This document shows, piece after piece, positions 23,954 through 34,722 of a stretch of DNA of 64,000 nucleotides. The DNA comes from Neocallimastix lanati (nom. inval.) (Eukaryota; Neocallimastigomycota; Neocallimastigomycetes; Neocallimastigales; Neocallimastigaceae). The stretch covers positions 60,001 to 124,000 of the forward strand of contig JACVTC010000075.1 of the NCBI GenBank assembly GCA_016946835.1, read 5' to 3'. The position numbers and the translations under genes are program-made. Below the pieces are notes generated by a model, which was given only the letters and a program-made list of their open reading frames with translations, did no database searches and was not told the DNA's origin. How positions within the stretch are numbered: position 1 is the stretch's first letter; every line of letters begins with the position of its first letter.

Positions 23954-24400
23954 AACGAAAGAACTTTAAGAAAAATAATTATAAAAAATATTATTATAGA
24001 AATAATAAAAAAAATTATTAAAAAAATAAGAGGTATGCGAATTTCATTCAAAAAGATAATTATAACACTTCTTATGCGGAATCTTTTAGTAAAGATTATA
24101 ATACAGAAGATCCATTAGACATCAATCTTATTGAAGAAGAAGACCAAACCAACAACATCATTACTCCTAAAAAGGAATTAATCTGTAAAGTCTTCTTCTT
24201 CATACCTAAAGCATTTAGATCAAAATTTGACAACAATGCTGCTCCTGGAATATTTATAGGATATTCTGAAAATCCCAGCTGATGCAAAAATTTTTGATGT
24301 AACGAATAACAAAATCATTTTATCAAGAAATGTCGAATTTTTCGAATCAAATCCTGGTAATTCTTATCCTACTTTATGCCATCCCGATATTTCCAATTTT
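23954..24400 (+). pseudogene. copia pol remnant: truncated integrase C-terminal part
   Basis: Past Gag the plus strand reads a basic nucleocapsid-like tail and an acidic segment (T-E-D-P-L-D-I-N-L-I-E-E-E). It then switches to F-I-P-K-A-F-R-S-K-F-D-N-N-A-A-P-G-I-F-I-G-Y-S-E-N and, after a frame shift, the I-I-L-S-R-N-V-E-F-F-E block. These last two are the conserved segment just after the copia integrase core. The aspartic protease and the integrase DDE core are missing, so an internal deletion joins Gag to late integrase. Confidence 0.7.
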
Positions 24401-24580
24401 ATTCCACATAATGAAATTTGGGGAAGCAATAGTTATTACAATAATAACACTTATACAAGTTTAATTAATAATAATTTTGGAAATACAAACTCCAATAATT
24501 TAATAAAAATAATCAACGATAACAAAGGGAACTAAAGCAAACTAAACAAAAATCAAATTAATGGCTCAAATAATTCTATT

Positions 24581-25681
24581 ATGAACAACACAAATATAAT
24601 TAATGACAATAATAACGATAAAGACAATAATATAACTTACAATAAAAACACTAATGACAATAATAATAAAAACATTAATTCGACAGAAATAATCCAAGGT
24701 GTAAATAATACTTCAAGTATAAACCAGAATACTTATCATGACATAAATATCACATCACCCAAAAATTATAATCATAAAAGAATAATTATAAATAATATCT
24801 CAGAAAATGAAAAATACAAAAAACAAAAATTAAGTAATGACTTACGAGAACCCTTCAACTATGACGATATTTATAACCTTAAAGATAAAGAAGAATGGTT
24901 AATATCTATCAATGAAGAATTAGAAAACATGAAAATGTTGAAAGTATTTAAACCAATTGAAAAAGTTCCCGAAGGTGCAAATATAATCACGTCCAGATGG
25001 GTATTCAAATATAAAAAGAATTCTAAAGGAGAAATTACTAAGAGGAAATCAAGACTGGTAGCAAGAGGCTATACGCAACAAGAAGGAATTGATTATCATG
25101 AAACATTTTCGCCTACATTAAAATTAGACTCCAATAGAATCTTCACAGCTCTTGCCGTACAAAATAATTTTGACATACAACAAATAGATATTAATGCGGA
25201 TTATTTAAATGCTAAATTTAAGGAAGAAGTTTATATGAGACCCCCAAAAGGACATCCTGACTATAGAAAACGTTACAGGAAACTAAATAAAGCCATTTAT
25301 GGCTTAAAACAAAGTGGAAAAGAGTGGAATGAAGAACTCAACAAATACCTTCTTATAATTGGATTTAAAAGATTAATAAGCGAACCTTGTTTATATTTTA
25401 AAGTTGATAAAAAGAAAAAATTATCATGTATTCTTGCTATTTATGTTGATGATATTTTACTTGCAGGTAATAGAATAATTGTAGAACGAACTAAAGAATT
25501 AATTAAAAATAAATTTAAAATAAAAGATATAGATAATGCAAATTTCATTATAGGAATAAAATTTATAAAACACAAAGCAGGATACTTTATTAACCAAACA
25601 AGATACATAAAAGAAATCATAGAAAAATTTGAAATGACTAATGCTACTCCTACAAAAAAATATGATCCAGGAGTGCTATAG
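24581..25681 (+). CDS. Ty1/copia reverse transcriptase domain
   Basis: 366 residues. An Asn-rich linker (1-90) is followed by the RVT_2 domain: W-L-I-S-I-N-E-E-L, I-T-S-R-W-V-F-K-Y-K, K-S-R-L-V-A-R-G-Y-T-Q, then D-I-Q-Q-I-D-I-N-A-D-Y-L-N-A, the A-I-Y-G-L-K-Q-S motif and the catalytic Y-V-D-D in I-Y-V-D-D-I-L-L-A-G. The first catalytic Asp and the Y-V-D-D pair are present, so the domain looks intact. The C-terminus is broken by a frameshift at 25681, where the frame should run on into RNase H. Confidence 0.9.
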   Translation: MNNTNIINDNNNDKDNNITYNKNTNDNNNKNINSTEIIQGVNNTSSINQNTYHDINITSPKNYNHKRIIINNISENEKYKKQKLSNDLREPFNYDDIYNLKDKEEWLISINEELENMKMLKVFKPIEKVPEGANIITSRWVFKYKKNSKGEITKRKSRLVARGYTQQEGIDYHETFSPTLKLDSNRIFTALAVQNNFDIQQIDINADYLNAKFKEEVYMRPPKGHPDYRKRYRKLNKAIYGLKQSGKEWNEELNKYLLIIGFKRLISEPCLYFKVDKKKKLSCILAIYVDDILLAGNRIIVERTKELIKNKFKIKDIDNANFIIGIKFIKHKAGYFINQTRYIKEIIEKFEMTNATPTKKYDPGVL

Positions 25682-26328
25682 GAAATCTGCTTTACCTCAG
25701 TATATGTACCCGTCCTGATATAATCTACCCGGTCTCAAAAGCTGCCCAAAAGTCAAAAGATCCCAATTTAGAAGATTGGTAAAATGATCTGAAAATAATA
25801 AAATACCTAAAAGGTACAATAAAATATGGCATAAATTTTTCAAGAAATCCAAACTTAAGTGTATTTACTGATGCAGATTATGCAGGTGATATTGAAACTA
25901 GAAGATCCACTACCGCGTTTGTTATATTAATTGGAAATTCCCCAACTAGTAGCTCTAAACTCCAACGTTGTATTTCAACTTCAACAGCTGAATCGGAATA
26001 TTACAGCCTAAGCGAATGTTGTAAACATTGTATGTGGTATATGAATCTCCTTAATGAATTGAAATTCAAAATAAAAAATATAGAAATCAATATCGACAAT
26101 AAAGCTGCTATTTATAATGCCAAAAACCAATCAATCAATCCCAAAACAAAGCATATGGATATTAGAGTACACTACATAAGAGAATTAATTAAAGATGAAA
26201 AAATAAAATTAAAATATGTTAAGTCACAATACAATCTTGCAGATGAATTTACAAAATATTTAAACAATACTGCAATGGATAAATTTAGAAACTCTCTTTT
26301 AATTAAAATAGACAACTTAAATTATTAA
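25682..26328 (+). pseudogene. copia connection and RNase H domain, frameshifted
   Basis: Continuation of Pol in other frames: T-R-P-D-I-type segment (25700-25730), then D-A-D-Y-A-G-D-I-E-T-R-R-S-T-T, S-S-S-K-L-Q-R, S-T-A-E-S-E-Y-Y, D-N-K-A-A-I and the terminal H-Y-I-R-E-L and N-L-A-D-E-F-T-K blocks typical of copia RNase H. Its acidic active-site residues appear present. Breaks near 25681 and 25781 separate it from RT. Confidence 0.85.
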
Positions 26329-26407
26329 TTGTTTATATACTCTAGAGATTCAATGTATTCAATTATAACTTTATAAAAAAAAAAAATTTAAATTTATAAA
26401 GTTATAC

Positions 26408-26418
26408 TTGAGGGGGAA
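26408..26418 (+). other. polypurine tract of the copia element
   Basis: TTGAGGGGGAA immediately before the 3' LTR start; primes plus-strand synthesis in LTR elements. Confidence 0.8.
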
Positions 26419-26760
26419 TGTTGGAAATAAAAACAACATTCATTTTTATTATTAATTTATATATATCCAATTATTTGTTATGAATAAATTAATGTATTGT
26501 TTCATGAATGATATAAATTATTCTATGATTCTTAAAAATAAAATTTCTCTTCTTAATCTTTTTTCATTGATAATTATAAAAAAAATAAATAAAACTAATA
26601 AAAGATTACCTGAATTAAAACTTTTATATTTGGTGTTTAAAATTGTTCTTAAAATATTTCAATATTTAAAAATTATAGATAGAAAAATGTATTATTTAAT
26701 ATTTATTTTTTTCAGTAAAGAGGTCTAGCGGAAACAATATCCGATTATGCGAAAGCATAC
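26419..26760 (+). repeat. 3' LTR of Ty1/copia element
   Basis: The first 236 bp match the 5' LTR. The rest (26655-26760) has no counterpart at the 5' end. It holds two adjacent small hairpins: CGGA/TCCG at 26729-26743 and TATGC-GAAA-GCATA at 26746-26759. The exact end is uncertain. Confidence 0.7.
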
Positions 26761-27407
26761 CAAATATATATATATATACATATTAAAATATAATTATAAT
26801 TATTAAAATGTTTAAAACTTTTGTTTAAAAGAATTAATTATATTAATATAATTAAATTTTTAATATGAATGAATATTTTTAATATATTTACTAATAAATA
26901 TTGAATATCTATATATTTATTTTAGTAATAATCAATAATAGCTACAATCCAAAATATTGTTTTAAAAAATATAATAAACCATGAACATATTTTTTTATTT
27001 CATAGTTTATGATCTATTATATTTTTTCATCAATTTTATTTTTTATTATAACTTTTCTATTCTATTTTTAATTATTGTTTACTTTTTTTTTTTTTTAATT
27101 GCTTAAATTTTTTATTTACTTAATCTATGGTAAATAATTATTTTATATCTATTAACTTTTATTTGTTTAAATTTTTATTTATTTTTTTATATGAATATAT
27201 TTTTTTTTTATTATTTTTTTATTTTATTTAAATTTTTTTTTTATTTAAAATAATTTCATAAAAAACTATGTTAGTATTAAAAATAAATTTTAAATCATTA
27301 TATAAAATTTATTAATACAATTTATATATATTTATTTTTTATATATTTAAATAATACTATTAGTAAATACTATAATTTTAATTAATAATAATAAATAATT
27401 ATTTTAT
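26761..27407. other. AT-rich intergenic DNA
   Basis: No frame, RNA gene or repeat beyond TA and T tracts is supported. Confidence 0.6.
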
Positions 27408-27974
27408 TTAATAATATCTATGGAAATATTTTATGTATTCTATATTTCTTTTCGTTTTATTTCCATATTTGTGTTTATTTATTGGTGGATTTTTAATACG
27501 TGGACTTTCAGAATTAATTTTATTCGAATTTAATTTATTATGAGTTACCAATTTTTTAGGTAAAGTTAATTTTTCATAATTTTTTTTTTTTTTGTTAGTA
27601 TCATTTTTATTAGAAATTTTTTTCAATAAATTAATAGATTTAGATTCGAATGAATTATATCCTTCATTCATTTCTTCATAAGAGCTACTAGGAGTAACAT
27701 CAGAATATTTTATAATTTCGTTTCTTTCATTTAAACAAACATTTTCTATTTGTTTTTGAACATTTTCTTTTTGATCATCATCCATATTATTAATTATATT
27801 CTTATCATTAACTTCATCAATAACTTAATCTATGGTAAATTTTTTATTATTATTTATATTTTCTGTTTTAGCATCCGCAATAATGTTATTTATAAATCTA
27901 GTTTCAGTTTGTTCTGATGTTTCAAAATATTTTATATTATTATTTTTAATATTTTTAAATAATTTTTTTTCTTG
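27408..27974 (-). pseudogene. charged, Ser/Lys/Asn-rich protein tail, truncated
   Basis: The minus strand reads about 190 residues with one in-frame TAA near 27825. It begins without a start at about 27974, exactly where a copia fragment abuts. The product is hydrophilic: D-D-D-Q-K-E-N-V-Q-K, V-C-L-N-E-R, S-S-S-Y-E-E-M-N, and basic K-x-K-K tracts. The C-L-N-E-R motif and general style recall the linker after the ankyrin repeats of the 10-15 kb gene. It is probably the tail of a related ankyrin protein cut by the retroelement. No domain is recognised. Confidence 0.45.
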
Positions 27975-27984
27975 ATTCTAACTC

Positions 27985-28336
27985 ATTTATACTTAATGAA
28001 AGAATTATATTATAATATTAAATGTATTAAAATAAAAATAGATAACAAAGCTGCCATATTCAATAGCAAAAATCAATCCATTAATCCGAAGATAAAACAT
28101 ATTGATATAAGAATTCATTATATTAGAGAAATAATAAATAAAAATTTTATAAAATTAGAATATATTCAATCTCAAAATAATTTGGCCAATGGATTCACTA
28201 AATATCTGAACAATATTCTTATGGAAAAATTCATAAACTCTTTGTTATATAAAATTGAGGATTTAAAATTGTAATTCTAAAAATTATAGTCAAAATTAAA
28301 CAAATGTAACATCGAAACGAAGTTACATTTGAGGAG
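27985..28336 (+). pseudogene. second Ty1/copia relic: RNase H end and polypurine tract
   Basis: About 95 residues match the last part of the first element's RNase H (K-I-K-I-D-N-K-A-A-I-F-N, N-Q-S-I-N-P-K, H-Y-I-R-E-I, F-T-K-Y-L-N-N). Then come TGA/TAA-rich DNA and TTTGAGGAG, a polypurine-like tract. A TGTTAAAATA sequence at 28337 is the likely LTR start. It is diverged from the 21.6-26.8 kb copy, so it is a separate family member. Confidence 0.75.
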
Positions 28337-28804
28337 TGTTAAAATATATCTACTATATTTTATTTTTATTAAACTTTAGTTAATTTAATTAAAATATACA
28401 AATAACAATAAAATTATTATATATTATTTAATGTATATTTATGTATATATATATTTTTTTTAAAAGTAGATGTAAATTAGATTTGTAAATCAAATATTTA
28501 ATAATAATAATTTATATATATAATATATGAATTTAAAAATTATCACTTCAAGAAATGATAAAGTTTATATTAGGCATAATAATTTATATAAGTATTTAAT
28601 ATTTTATATAGCATAGTTAGAGAAATTACCTAAAAAAAATTATCAATAATTATATATCATAAAAATCATTACATTTTCTATTTCTATTTTATTTTCTTGG
28701 TAAATGTTTTATAATAATTACTTTTGTAAATTAATTTAGATTTTAAAAGAATGCATTTTTTAAAAAATTAATATTTCAAATTAATTTTATTTTTTAGAAT
28801 TTAT
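28337..28804. other. probable 3' LTR remnant and AT-rich spacer
   Basis: Starts TGTTAAAATATATCTACTAT right after the polypurine tract. No second copy is present in the window to fix its end. No gene is seen. Confidence 0.4.
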
Positions 28805-29797
28805 TTAATTTTTATTTTTGCAAGTATTAGTAAAAGCGTATTCCAGAAAAGTATCGTCGATTTCTGGAGTATTTGTTGCAAATGGATCATAATACATTTC
28901 ATTACCTCTATAATTGCGAATTACACATTCTGTATCAGATACTAGATCTTCCATAGATTTAACTAATTCTCTTTGTAAATAACCAGTTGAGGATGTACTA
29001 AGAGAGGTTGAAATAAGACCATATCTACCAGATTTAGAAGAGATAAACAATTCCTTTGACGAAAGGCCGTTATAATAAGAATTCTCAATATAACAGTTAG
29101 GTAAGAGAGTGTCAACTCCAACAGTAACCCTAACCCTAACAGACATTAGAATTTGAATTATATTGTCAGCATTTCCTTTAGATCCACTGTTAACGATATT
29201 AGTTAAATTATTATCTAAATTTAAATATTCCATATTTAAATTCATTGTATCAGTATCAGATGGTTCATATGGATTATCAGTACAAAATCTTTCACAATAG
29301 TTGGATGAACATTCATCATTTTTATCACATGGATCTCCTAACATTCGACCACAATGTATAAATTTCTTTTGAGAAATAAACAGGTGAGGCCCGATTATAC
29401 AGAGTTTCACAACGTGTAATATTAGCTTGTAAATTACGTTTACAGGTATTATTGACACATTTATCAGAAAAACATTGTTTATTTCTTTTACATTCGGTAG
29501 AAAAATGTATATCACCACCTATAGTTATTGATCTACATAAGGTTTTAAAATGTAGTTATGAAGAGTTCCGTTTATATCAGGTAATTCTATAAAGGGTCTG
29601 AATAATCCTGATATAAAGCATATGTCGTCTTTACAAATTCCTTCTTTATTATCTGTTTTATTAAAAGCGCCTAATGTATCATAACGATAAATAAGGTCTT
29701 CGGGAATATCTGCAGATTCAACATTGTATGTATCAGAACTTGCTCCATAAATACACACTAATTCAAGAAACAAAAAAATAATTTTAATCATATTCAA
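28805..29797 (-). pseudogene. secreted Cys-rich protein, frameshifted paralogue of the 51.6 kb gene
   Basis: The minus strand starts at 29797 with a signal peptide (M-N-M-I-K-I-I-F-L-F-L-E-L-V-C-I-Y-G-A), then C-K-D-D-I-C. After a frameshift near 29524 it continues F-S-T-E-C-K-R-N-K-Q-C-F-S-D-K-C. After another near 29365 it gives I-H-C-G-R-M-L-G-D-P-C-D-K-N-D-E-C-S-S-N-Y-C. The Cys spacing parallels the gene at 51.6-52.4 kb (Y-C-G-K-A-Y-R-D-Q-C-N-T-D-A-E-C-S-S-E-R-C) and recalls Dickkopf-type Cys-rich modules. The C-terminal 130 residues have no counterpart there. Cell-surface or secreted location is likely; function unknown. Two frameshifts suggest decay or base errors. Confidence 0.65.
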
Positions 29798-30631
29798 ATA
29801 TATATACTTATTAATATCTAATTTATATTATTATTTATATTTTTAATTTATTTAAGATATTAAACTTATTTAAATCAGTTTATTAATACTATTATCATTA
29901 TATTTATCAATATTATTATCAACTAAATGTTTGTAATCTGTAGAATTGTTAAATATATAATTATAAATCCATATTTGTTAATATTAGCAATTTTATTATT
30001 GTTATTTATTATGTTATTATTATTCGTTTAGTATTAATGCGAATTAACATAAATATATTTAGTTTTATTGTCACAATTATTGCGAACTTTTTACATTATT
30101 TATTTTTTATTTTTTTTTTTTATTAATTATATGAATTTTTATTTAAATAAAAAAAAAAACATTAAATTAATGAAAAGAATAAATATTAGTATAAATATTA
30201 CAAATAAAATAATATTTTAAATAATAATGTGAAATAAAACTTTATAATGTTAAGAAAACTAATTATATCTACAGTTCTATTCATGAAATAAAAATTATTT
30301 AATATATTGATTGCATTATATTATTTACTATATATTATTACTATATATAGTAAATAAATTTATTTATCATTGATGCCAATGATCTTATTACAACTTATAT
30401 TATTAGATTATAATAAATTATATATTTACGATTAACGAATTCTTCCTATTAATTACTATTAATATATTTATAGCATTATTGCTTAAATATTAAATACACT
30501 TTGAATAATTAGATATTACTTGGTAATAAAAATTCTTATTAGTTATTTCATGTAAAATTTAAATAAATTTATTTAAATAAAAATATTATATAAAAAAATT
30601 TTACAAAATAATAAATATATTAATAATTATT
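29798..30631. other. AT-rich intergenic DNA
   Basis: No supported gene; scattered TATA and homopolymer runs. It contains the probable promoter of the minus-strand gene ending at 29797. Confidence 0.5.
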
Positions 30632-30715
30632 ATGAGAAATCTATTTTTATTAATTGTTTATTTTTTTGTAGGACTAACACATGCTAATCTAATTATCAAT
30701 ACCTTTCTTTCATGA
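30632..30715 (+). pseudogene. orphan signal-peptide fragment
   Basis: An ATG at 30632 opens M-R-N-L-F-L-L-I-V-Y-F-F-V-G-L-T-H-A-N-L-I-I, a textbook signal peptide with an Ala-x-x cleavage region, then stops after 27 codons. It may be the first exon or broken head of a secreted-protein gene; no continuation is seen. Confidence 0.3.
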
Positions 30716-31150
30716 AAACATGTATTTGGTTAATTAAAGCGAATTATTTTGATTGATTACTTATCATAAATTAAACCATAAAATCATCTAGTTATTTGTT
30801 TAATTGTTTGGGAAGTTCTTTTTAAAAAATATATATTTAAAATTAAATAATTAATAAAACATAAATATTTTTAAACTCTTGATTAAAGTAATCTAAAAGC
30901 GCAATTATTCAAATATATATAAAATACAAATATAATTATTATAAATATTACACATAGTCTAAAACAATTAAACATAATATGAATATCTATTCTAGAATTA
31001 ATTATTATTATTATTAATAATTTTGTTTACAAATAATATAAAATAAAATATAAAAGATATTAGTTCGAAAGTCTTATGATGCAATTAGTTTTATAATCAT
31101 AATTATATTTATTTAATCTTGTAATGTCAAGTCTTTAATTCATTTCATAA
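30716..31150. other. AT-rich spacer
   Basis: No feature is supported between the signal-peptide scrap and the end of the capping-enzyme pseudogene. Confidence 0.5.
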
Positions 31151-32590
31151 TTAATTAGTCGTTGGTATGTGAAATTTAATAACTTTCAAATAAGAAGTAT
31201 ATAGACTTTGAGAGGAATTAAGAAATGAAAATGGTTTTATTGAATTTTGACTAATTATATTAAACTTATATTTTTCAAATATTCTTATTATTTTTTTACT
31301 GTTGATTGCATTTTCATAATGTTCTGTTAGATTGGAATTTTCAATATTTACAAACAGTATATTATCACATTCTTTATGGACATATCGTAAATTACCTAAT
31401 AAATAAACTGGTGATTCCTTGTCTAATGAATCTAAAAATTTATTTTTATATGTACCAATACATTGTCGATATTTTATGCAAGGAGAATCGATATCACCAT
31501 TAAATAAGCTATTATCCATAAAAAGAACAATAAATATTCCATTGATATTTTGGCTAATATTGTTCAACATACTTTCAACATCACTATAATTGAAATCATT
31601 AAGGGCAAAAAAAGCACGTAGCAATATTAAAGGAGTCTTTTAACTTAATTTTTTGAATAGTATTTGGATAAATGGTGATACGATTCTTAATATCTGATTT
31701 TTTAATTCTTTCATTTAAATTTTTTAATTTCACAATGTCAGGTTCAACACACGCAATTTTTCGGAAGTGTTTCAATTTATGAATATCTCCACCATTCCCA
31801 GAACCTATATCAGGTAAGTTTCCTTTATATTTATTAAGTATATTTTGTTTTATTCTATTATGATATTTACCCATTAGGATATTTGAATCCGGTGAAAATA
31901 TTTTAATATTAATTTTTTGAAAAGAAGCAAGAACTATACTATTAAAAGTATTTAAGCTATTCGAGGTCCATTTATCTTCAATTCTTTCACAAATATGCCT
32001 TTATCTAAATCGAATTCAATAATGAAAAGAATTTTCCTTTCTTTTACTAATTGATAGTAAACAATACGTTTTTTGAACGGAGTATCATTGATTGATAATG
32101 TCCACTTTTTTACGGAAATACGTAATACGTTGGTGATATTTTAAACCTATTTTTTTAAATTCCTCCAATGTCAATTTTAGATTTGACTTTTTAATTGAAT
32201 GTTGTTTAGCATAAAAATAACGACCATCAAATCGAAGATCAACCGTGTTCCTTGTTTTAATCTTATAAACTCTAATATCTTAAATTCTATGGCTATCAAA
32301 AGGAATAATATTTTGCAAAGTATAAGTAGAAGCACCATCTGTAATAATAATACCATCATTCGGCACCAAATTTTTATTTTCATTATTTATTTCATTTTCT
32401 ATAAAATTTTGTAAATCGGAATAATTTCCGCATTTTCTAATTTTCTTTCGCTTAAATTTGTCCTTGAAGGAGTCAAAACTTATGGAATCAAGAATAGCAA
32501 TGCGTTCCTTATAACTTTTTAATCTTAAATCGACATTATGATAAAGAATATCAAAGGGGATAAAATTATCATTTACAAATTCACAATATT
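31151..32590 (-). pseudogene. decayed viral-type mRNA capping enzyme (guanylyltransferase + N7-methyltransferase)
   Basis: Read from 32590 downward. A guanylyltransferase part has E-F-V-N-D-N-F-I-P-F-D-I-L, K-E-R-I-A-I-L-D-S, then N-D-G-I-I-I-T-D-G and Y-K-I-K-T-R-N-T-V-D-L, corresponding to nucleotidyltransferase motifs III-V. Then comes an OB-like stretch (W-x-L-S-I-N-D-T-P-F-K-K-R-I). The cap methyltransferase follows: K-Y-H-N-R-I-K-Q-N-I near 31870, SAM motif D-I-G-S-G-N-G-G-D-I-H-K, acidic C-V-E-P-D, then F-F-A-L-N-D-F and N-I-N-G-I-F-I. The catalytic Lys region and any triphosphatase domain are absent. There is a stop at about 32280 and several frameshifts. The domain order matches single-chain capping enzymes of large cytoplasmic DNA viruses and yeast linear plasmids. 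The context makes a viral origin likely. Confidence 0.8.
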
Positions 32591-33125
32591 AATTACAACA
32601 ATGAAAAAGAATGCTTAATAATAAGATAATTTAGAAAAAAATAATTAAAAAATAAAAGTAATAAATAATAAACATATAAAAAATAAAAATTAAAAATTAA
32701 AAATATATAAAATAAAAGTATAAAAAATAGAAGTTTAAAAAATAAAAATATAAAAAATATTAATTAAACAATAAATAATAAAAAATATATATATAAAATA
32801 TAAATATAAATAAATAAATAGTGTTTAAAACTTCTATTATTTAATGAATAAAATATCAATCATATCTGTATAAGAATGAATTTTAATTATATAATTTTGA
32901 TTTTAAATTTATACATTTTGATTGATGGGATGTTTTTGAAAAAAAAAAAAAATGTCTTTAAAAAAAATATTAAAAAAAAAAAAAAAAAGGATTTATAAAC
33001 ACAAATAACATAAAAAAGTTTAATAAATAAAAATAAACTCTATTACATGTAGTATTATACAATATACTTATTACATAAAATAATTATATAAATGGAATTT
33101 AAATGTTAATTCGGAACAAATAAAA
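32591..33125. other. AT-rich intergenic DNA
   Basis: AAAAATATAAAAAATA-type repeats at 32640-32810 and A tracts. No trace of the missing N-terminal half of the capping enzyme is visible here. Confidence 0.55.
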
Positions 33126-33129
33126 AGAA

Positions 33130-33300
33130 ATTAATGCTTCCACAGATATTATATTAAATTCAAAGGAAATTTCATTAACTCCTGAAGTTATTCTCCATTC
33201 TAATGAAGTTCAACTTGATATGACAAAAAATACTCTAGAAGAAGAAAACAAAAAATTAAAAATAATACAGCAGATGAAAAAGAAAAAATATATATATATC
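33130..33300 (+). pseudogene. small coiled-coil-like coding scrap
   Basis: The plus strand reads about 55 residues without a start (N-A-S-T-D-I-I-L-N-S-K-E-I-S-L-T-P-E-V-I), then an acidic-basic helix with E-E-E-N-K-K-L-K-I-I-Q-Q-M. The composition is protein-like against A/T background. Family not recognised. Confidence 0.25.
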
Positions 33301-34009
33301 TTTAACTTCTGATTAAAAAAAATAACATATATATTCATAAATTAATTTTTTTTTCAATTTCAAAAATAATTCCATAAATTAAATTATAATTTTACATTCA
33401 TTTTTAAATTTCTTAATTATTATTTAGATAACAAATTTTAATTCTTAAATTAAATATTATTTTAATTTATATAATAATTATATTTTAAATATATCTTTTT
33501 ATATATTAATATATTATTATTATTATTTTGATATAAATTTATATATGAATAATATAAATTAAAGAGTTACATGGTTCTAATATTATTATTATTTTTAGTA
33601 ATATTTTATTAATTATTTGATATCCATACAAATATATAAATATATTTTTTATTAATTTTTTAAAATTGTACATATATTAAAAAATTTATTATTAAATTAT
33701 TTCATAATAAACTTTCAAATAATATAATAATATAAAGAAAGGATACTTTTAACATAAAAGTATATAATATATATATTTTTAGTAAATTGTTTAATAACTT
33801 TTTATAATATTTAAATATTTAAAATATGTATAACTATATTATATTAATTATTTATATTAATTATAATTGATATATTGTAATTAAGGATTAAATATTTATT
33901 TATTAAAAAATTTAAATATAAAAAAATATTTTGAATAAAATATATATATATAGTTTTTACATAATATTACCATTTTTTATTTTTGTTAATCCATTATTTA
34001 ATGAACTTA
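33301..34009. other. AT-rich intergenic DNA
   Basis: Nothing beyond A/T runs is seen. Confidence 0.55.
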
Positions 34010-34206
34010 TTCCAATTTCAGAAGAACGAGTTCAACTTTAACCTCTACCTCAACCTTGATTTCTGGCTTAATCTTAATTTCTGATTAAATCCCAACCTCA
34101 ACTTCTTGCTCAGCCTCTAATACAAGAGCAGCCTTAAACTCCTAATTTACCTAGCAATTTATTTAATCCATATTTTTAAGAAATAAAATCCTTGGATTTT
34201 GAGTAA
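34010..34206 (+). pseudogene. decayed Pro/Gln-rich coding segment
   Basis: In one plus frame about 65 codons read a Pro-Gln-Leu-rich peptide (P-L-P-Q-P, S-Q-P-Q-L-L-A-Q-P-L-I-Q-E-Q-P) interrupted by at least five TAA and one TGA. The stops fall where the pattern would predict Gln or Arg (L-stop-P, A-stop-S, P-stop-T). Each is one C-to-T change from CAA or CGA. This fits a dead gene decaying by transitions. It lies on the strand opposite the Thr/Pro-rich tail at 34.6 kb. Confidence 0.45.
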
Positions 34207-34602
34207 TCACTCATTAAATATTATTATGAATATGCTAATGATAAGTTATTTTTATATTAATCATTTATTTTTAAGCAAATGAGTAATAAAACATCGTTCA
34301 TTCTAAAATAAATAATAGTTTAAATCATAATCAAAACTAAAGATTTTATTTTATAGAACGAAGTTTCTTCATTAAAAAAAAAGTAATAACTTCAATAAAA
34401 AAAGAAAATATAATAATTTATTAATAGTTCAAATTTCAACAATTAAAATATATATATTACAATTTCAACAAAAAACACCAATAAATAAAAATATATTTAA
34501 TAAAATGAATGAATTCAGATTTTCAGCAATAAACAATAAATAAAAATATATGAAATAAAATGTATTCAAATACGAATTTAACGAAAAAAATTTCATTGAA
34601 AT

Positions 34603-34722
34603 TTACATACAGCCTTTAACTGAATTTGGAGCATTCGGAATTATTGTAGTAGTAGTAGTTGTAGTAGTAGTAGTAGTCTTTAGTGGTGGTGGAGTTGTAG
34701 TAATAGTGGTAGTAGTAGTAAA
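34603..34722 (-). pseudogene. Thr/Pro-rich C-terminal fragment
   Basis: The minus strand reads runs of Thr broken by P-P-P and I-T-T-T, then I-I-P-N-A-P-N-S-V-K-G-C-M and a TAA. Thr-runs of this kind are linkers in secreted anaerobic-fungal enzymes. The DNA is a (GTA/GTG)n array on the plus strand. No start and no catalytic domain are attached. Confidence 0.4.

Noticed and set aside
26720-26760. Hammerhead ribozyme at the copia 3' LTR
   Set aside because: A GAAA loop is present, but the conserved CUGAUGA core and the third stem are absent.
29124-29141. Telomere-like TAACCCTAACCCTAAC stretch
   Set aside because: Only about 2.5 units, and it lies inside the coding part of the Cys-rich gene where it encodes a Val-Arg-Val-Arg pattern; not evidence of a telomere or interstitial telomeric array.
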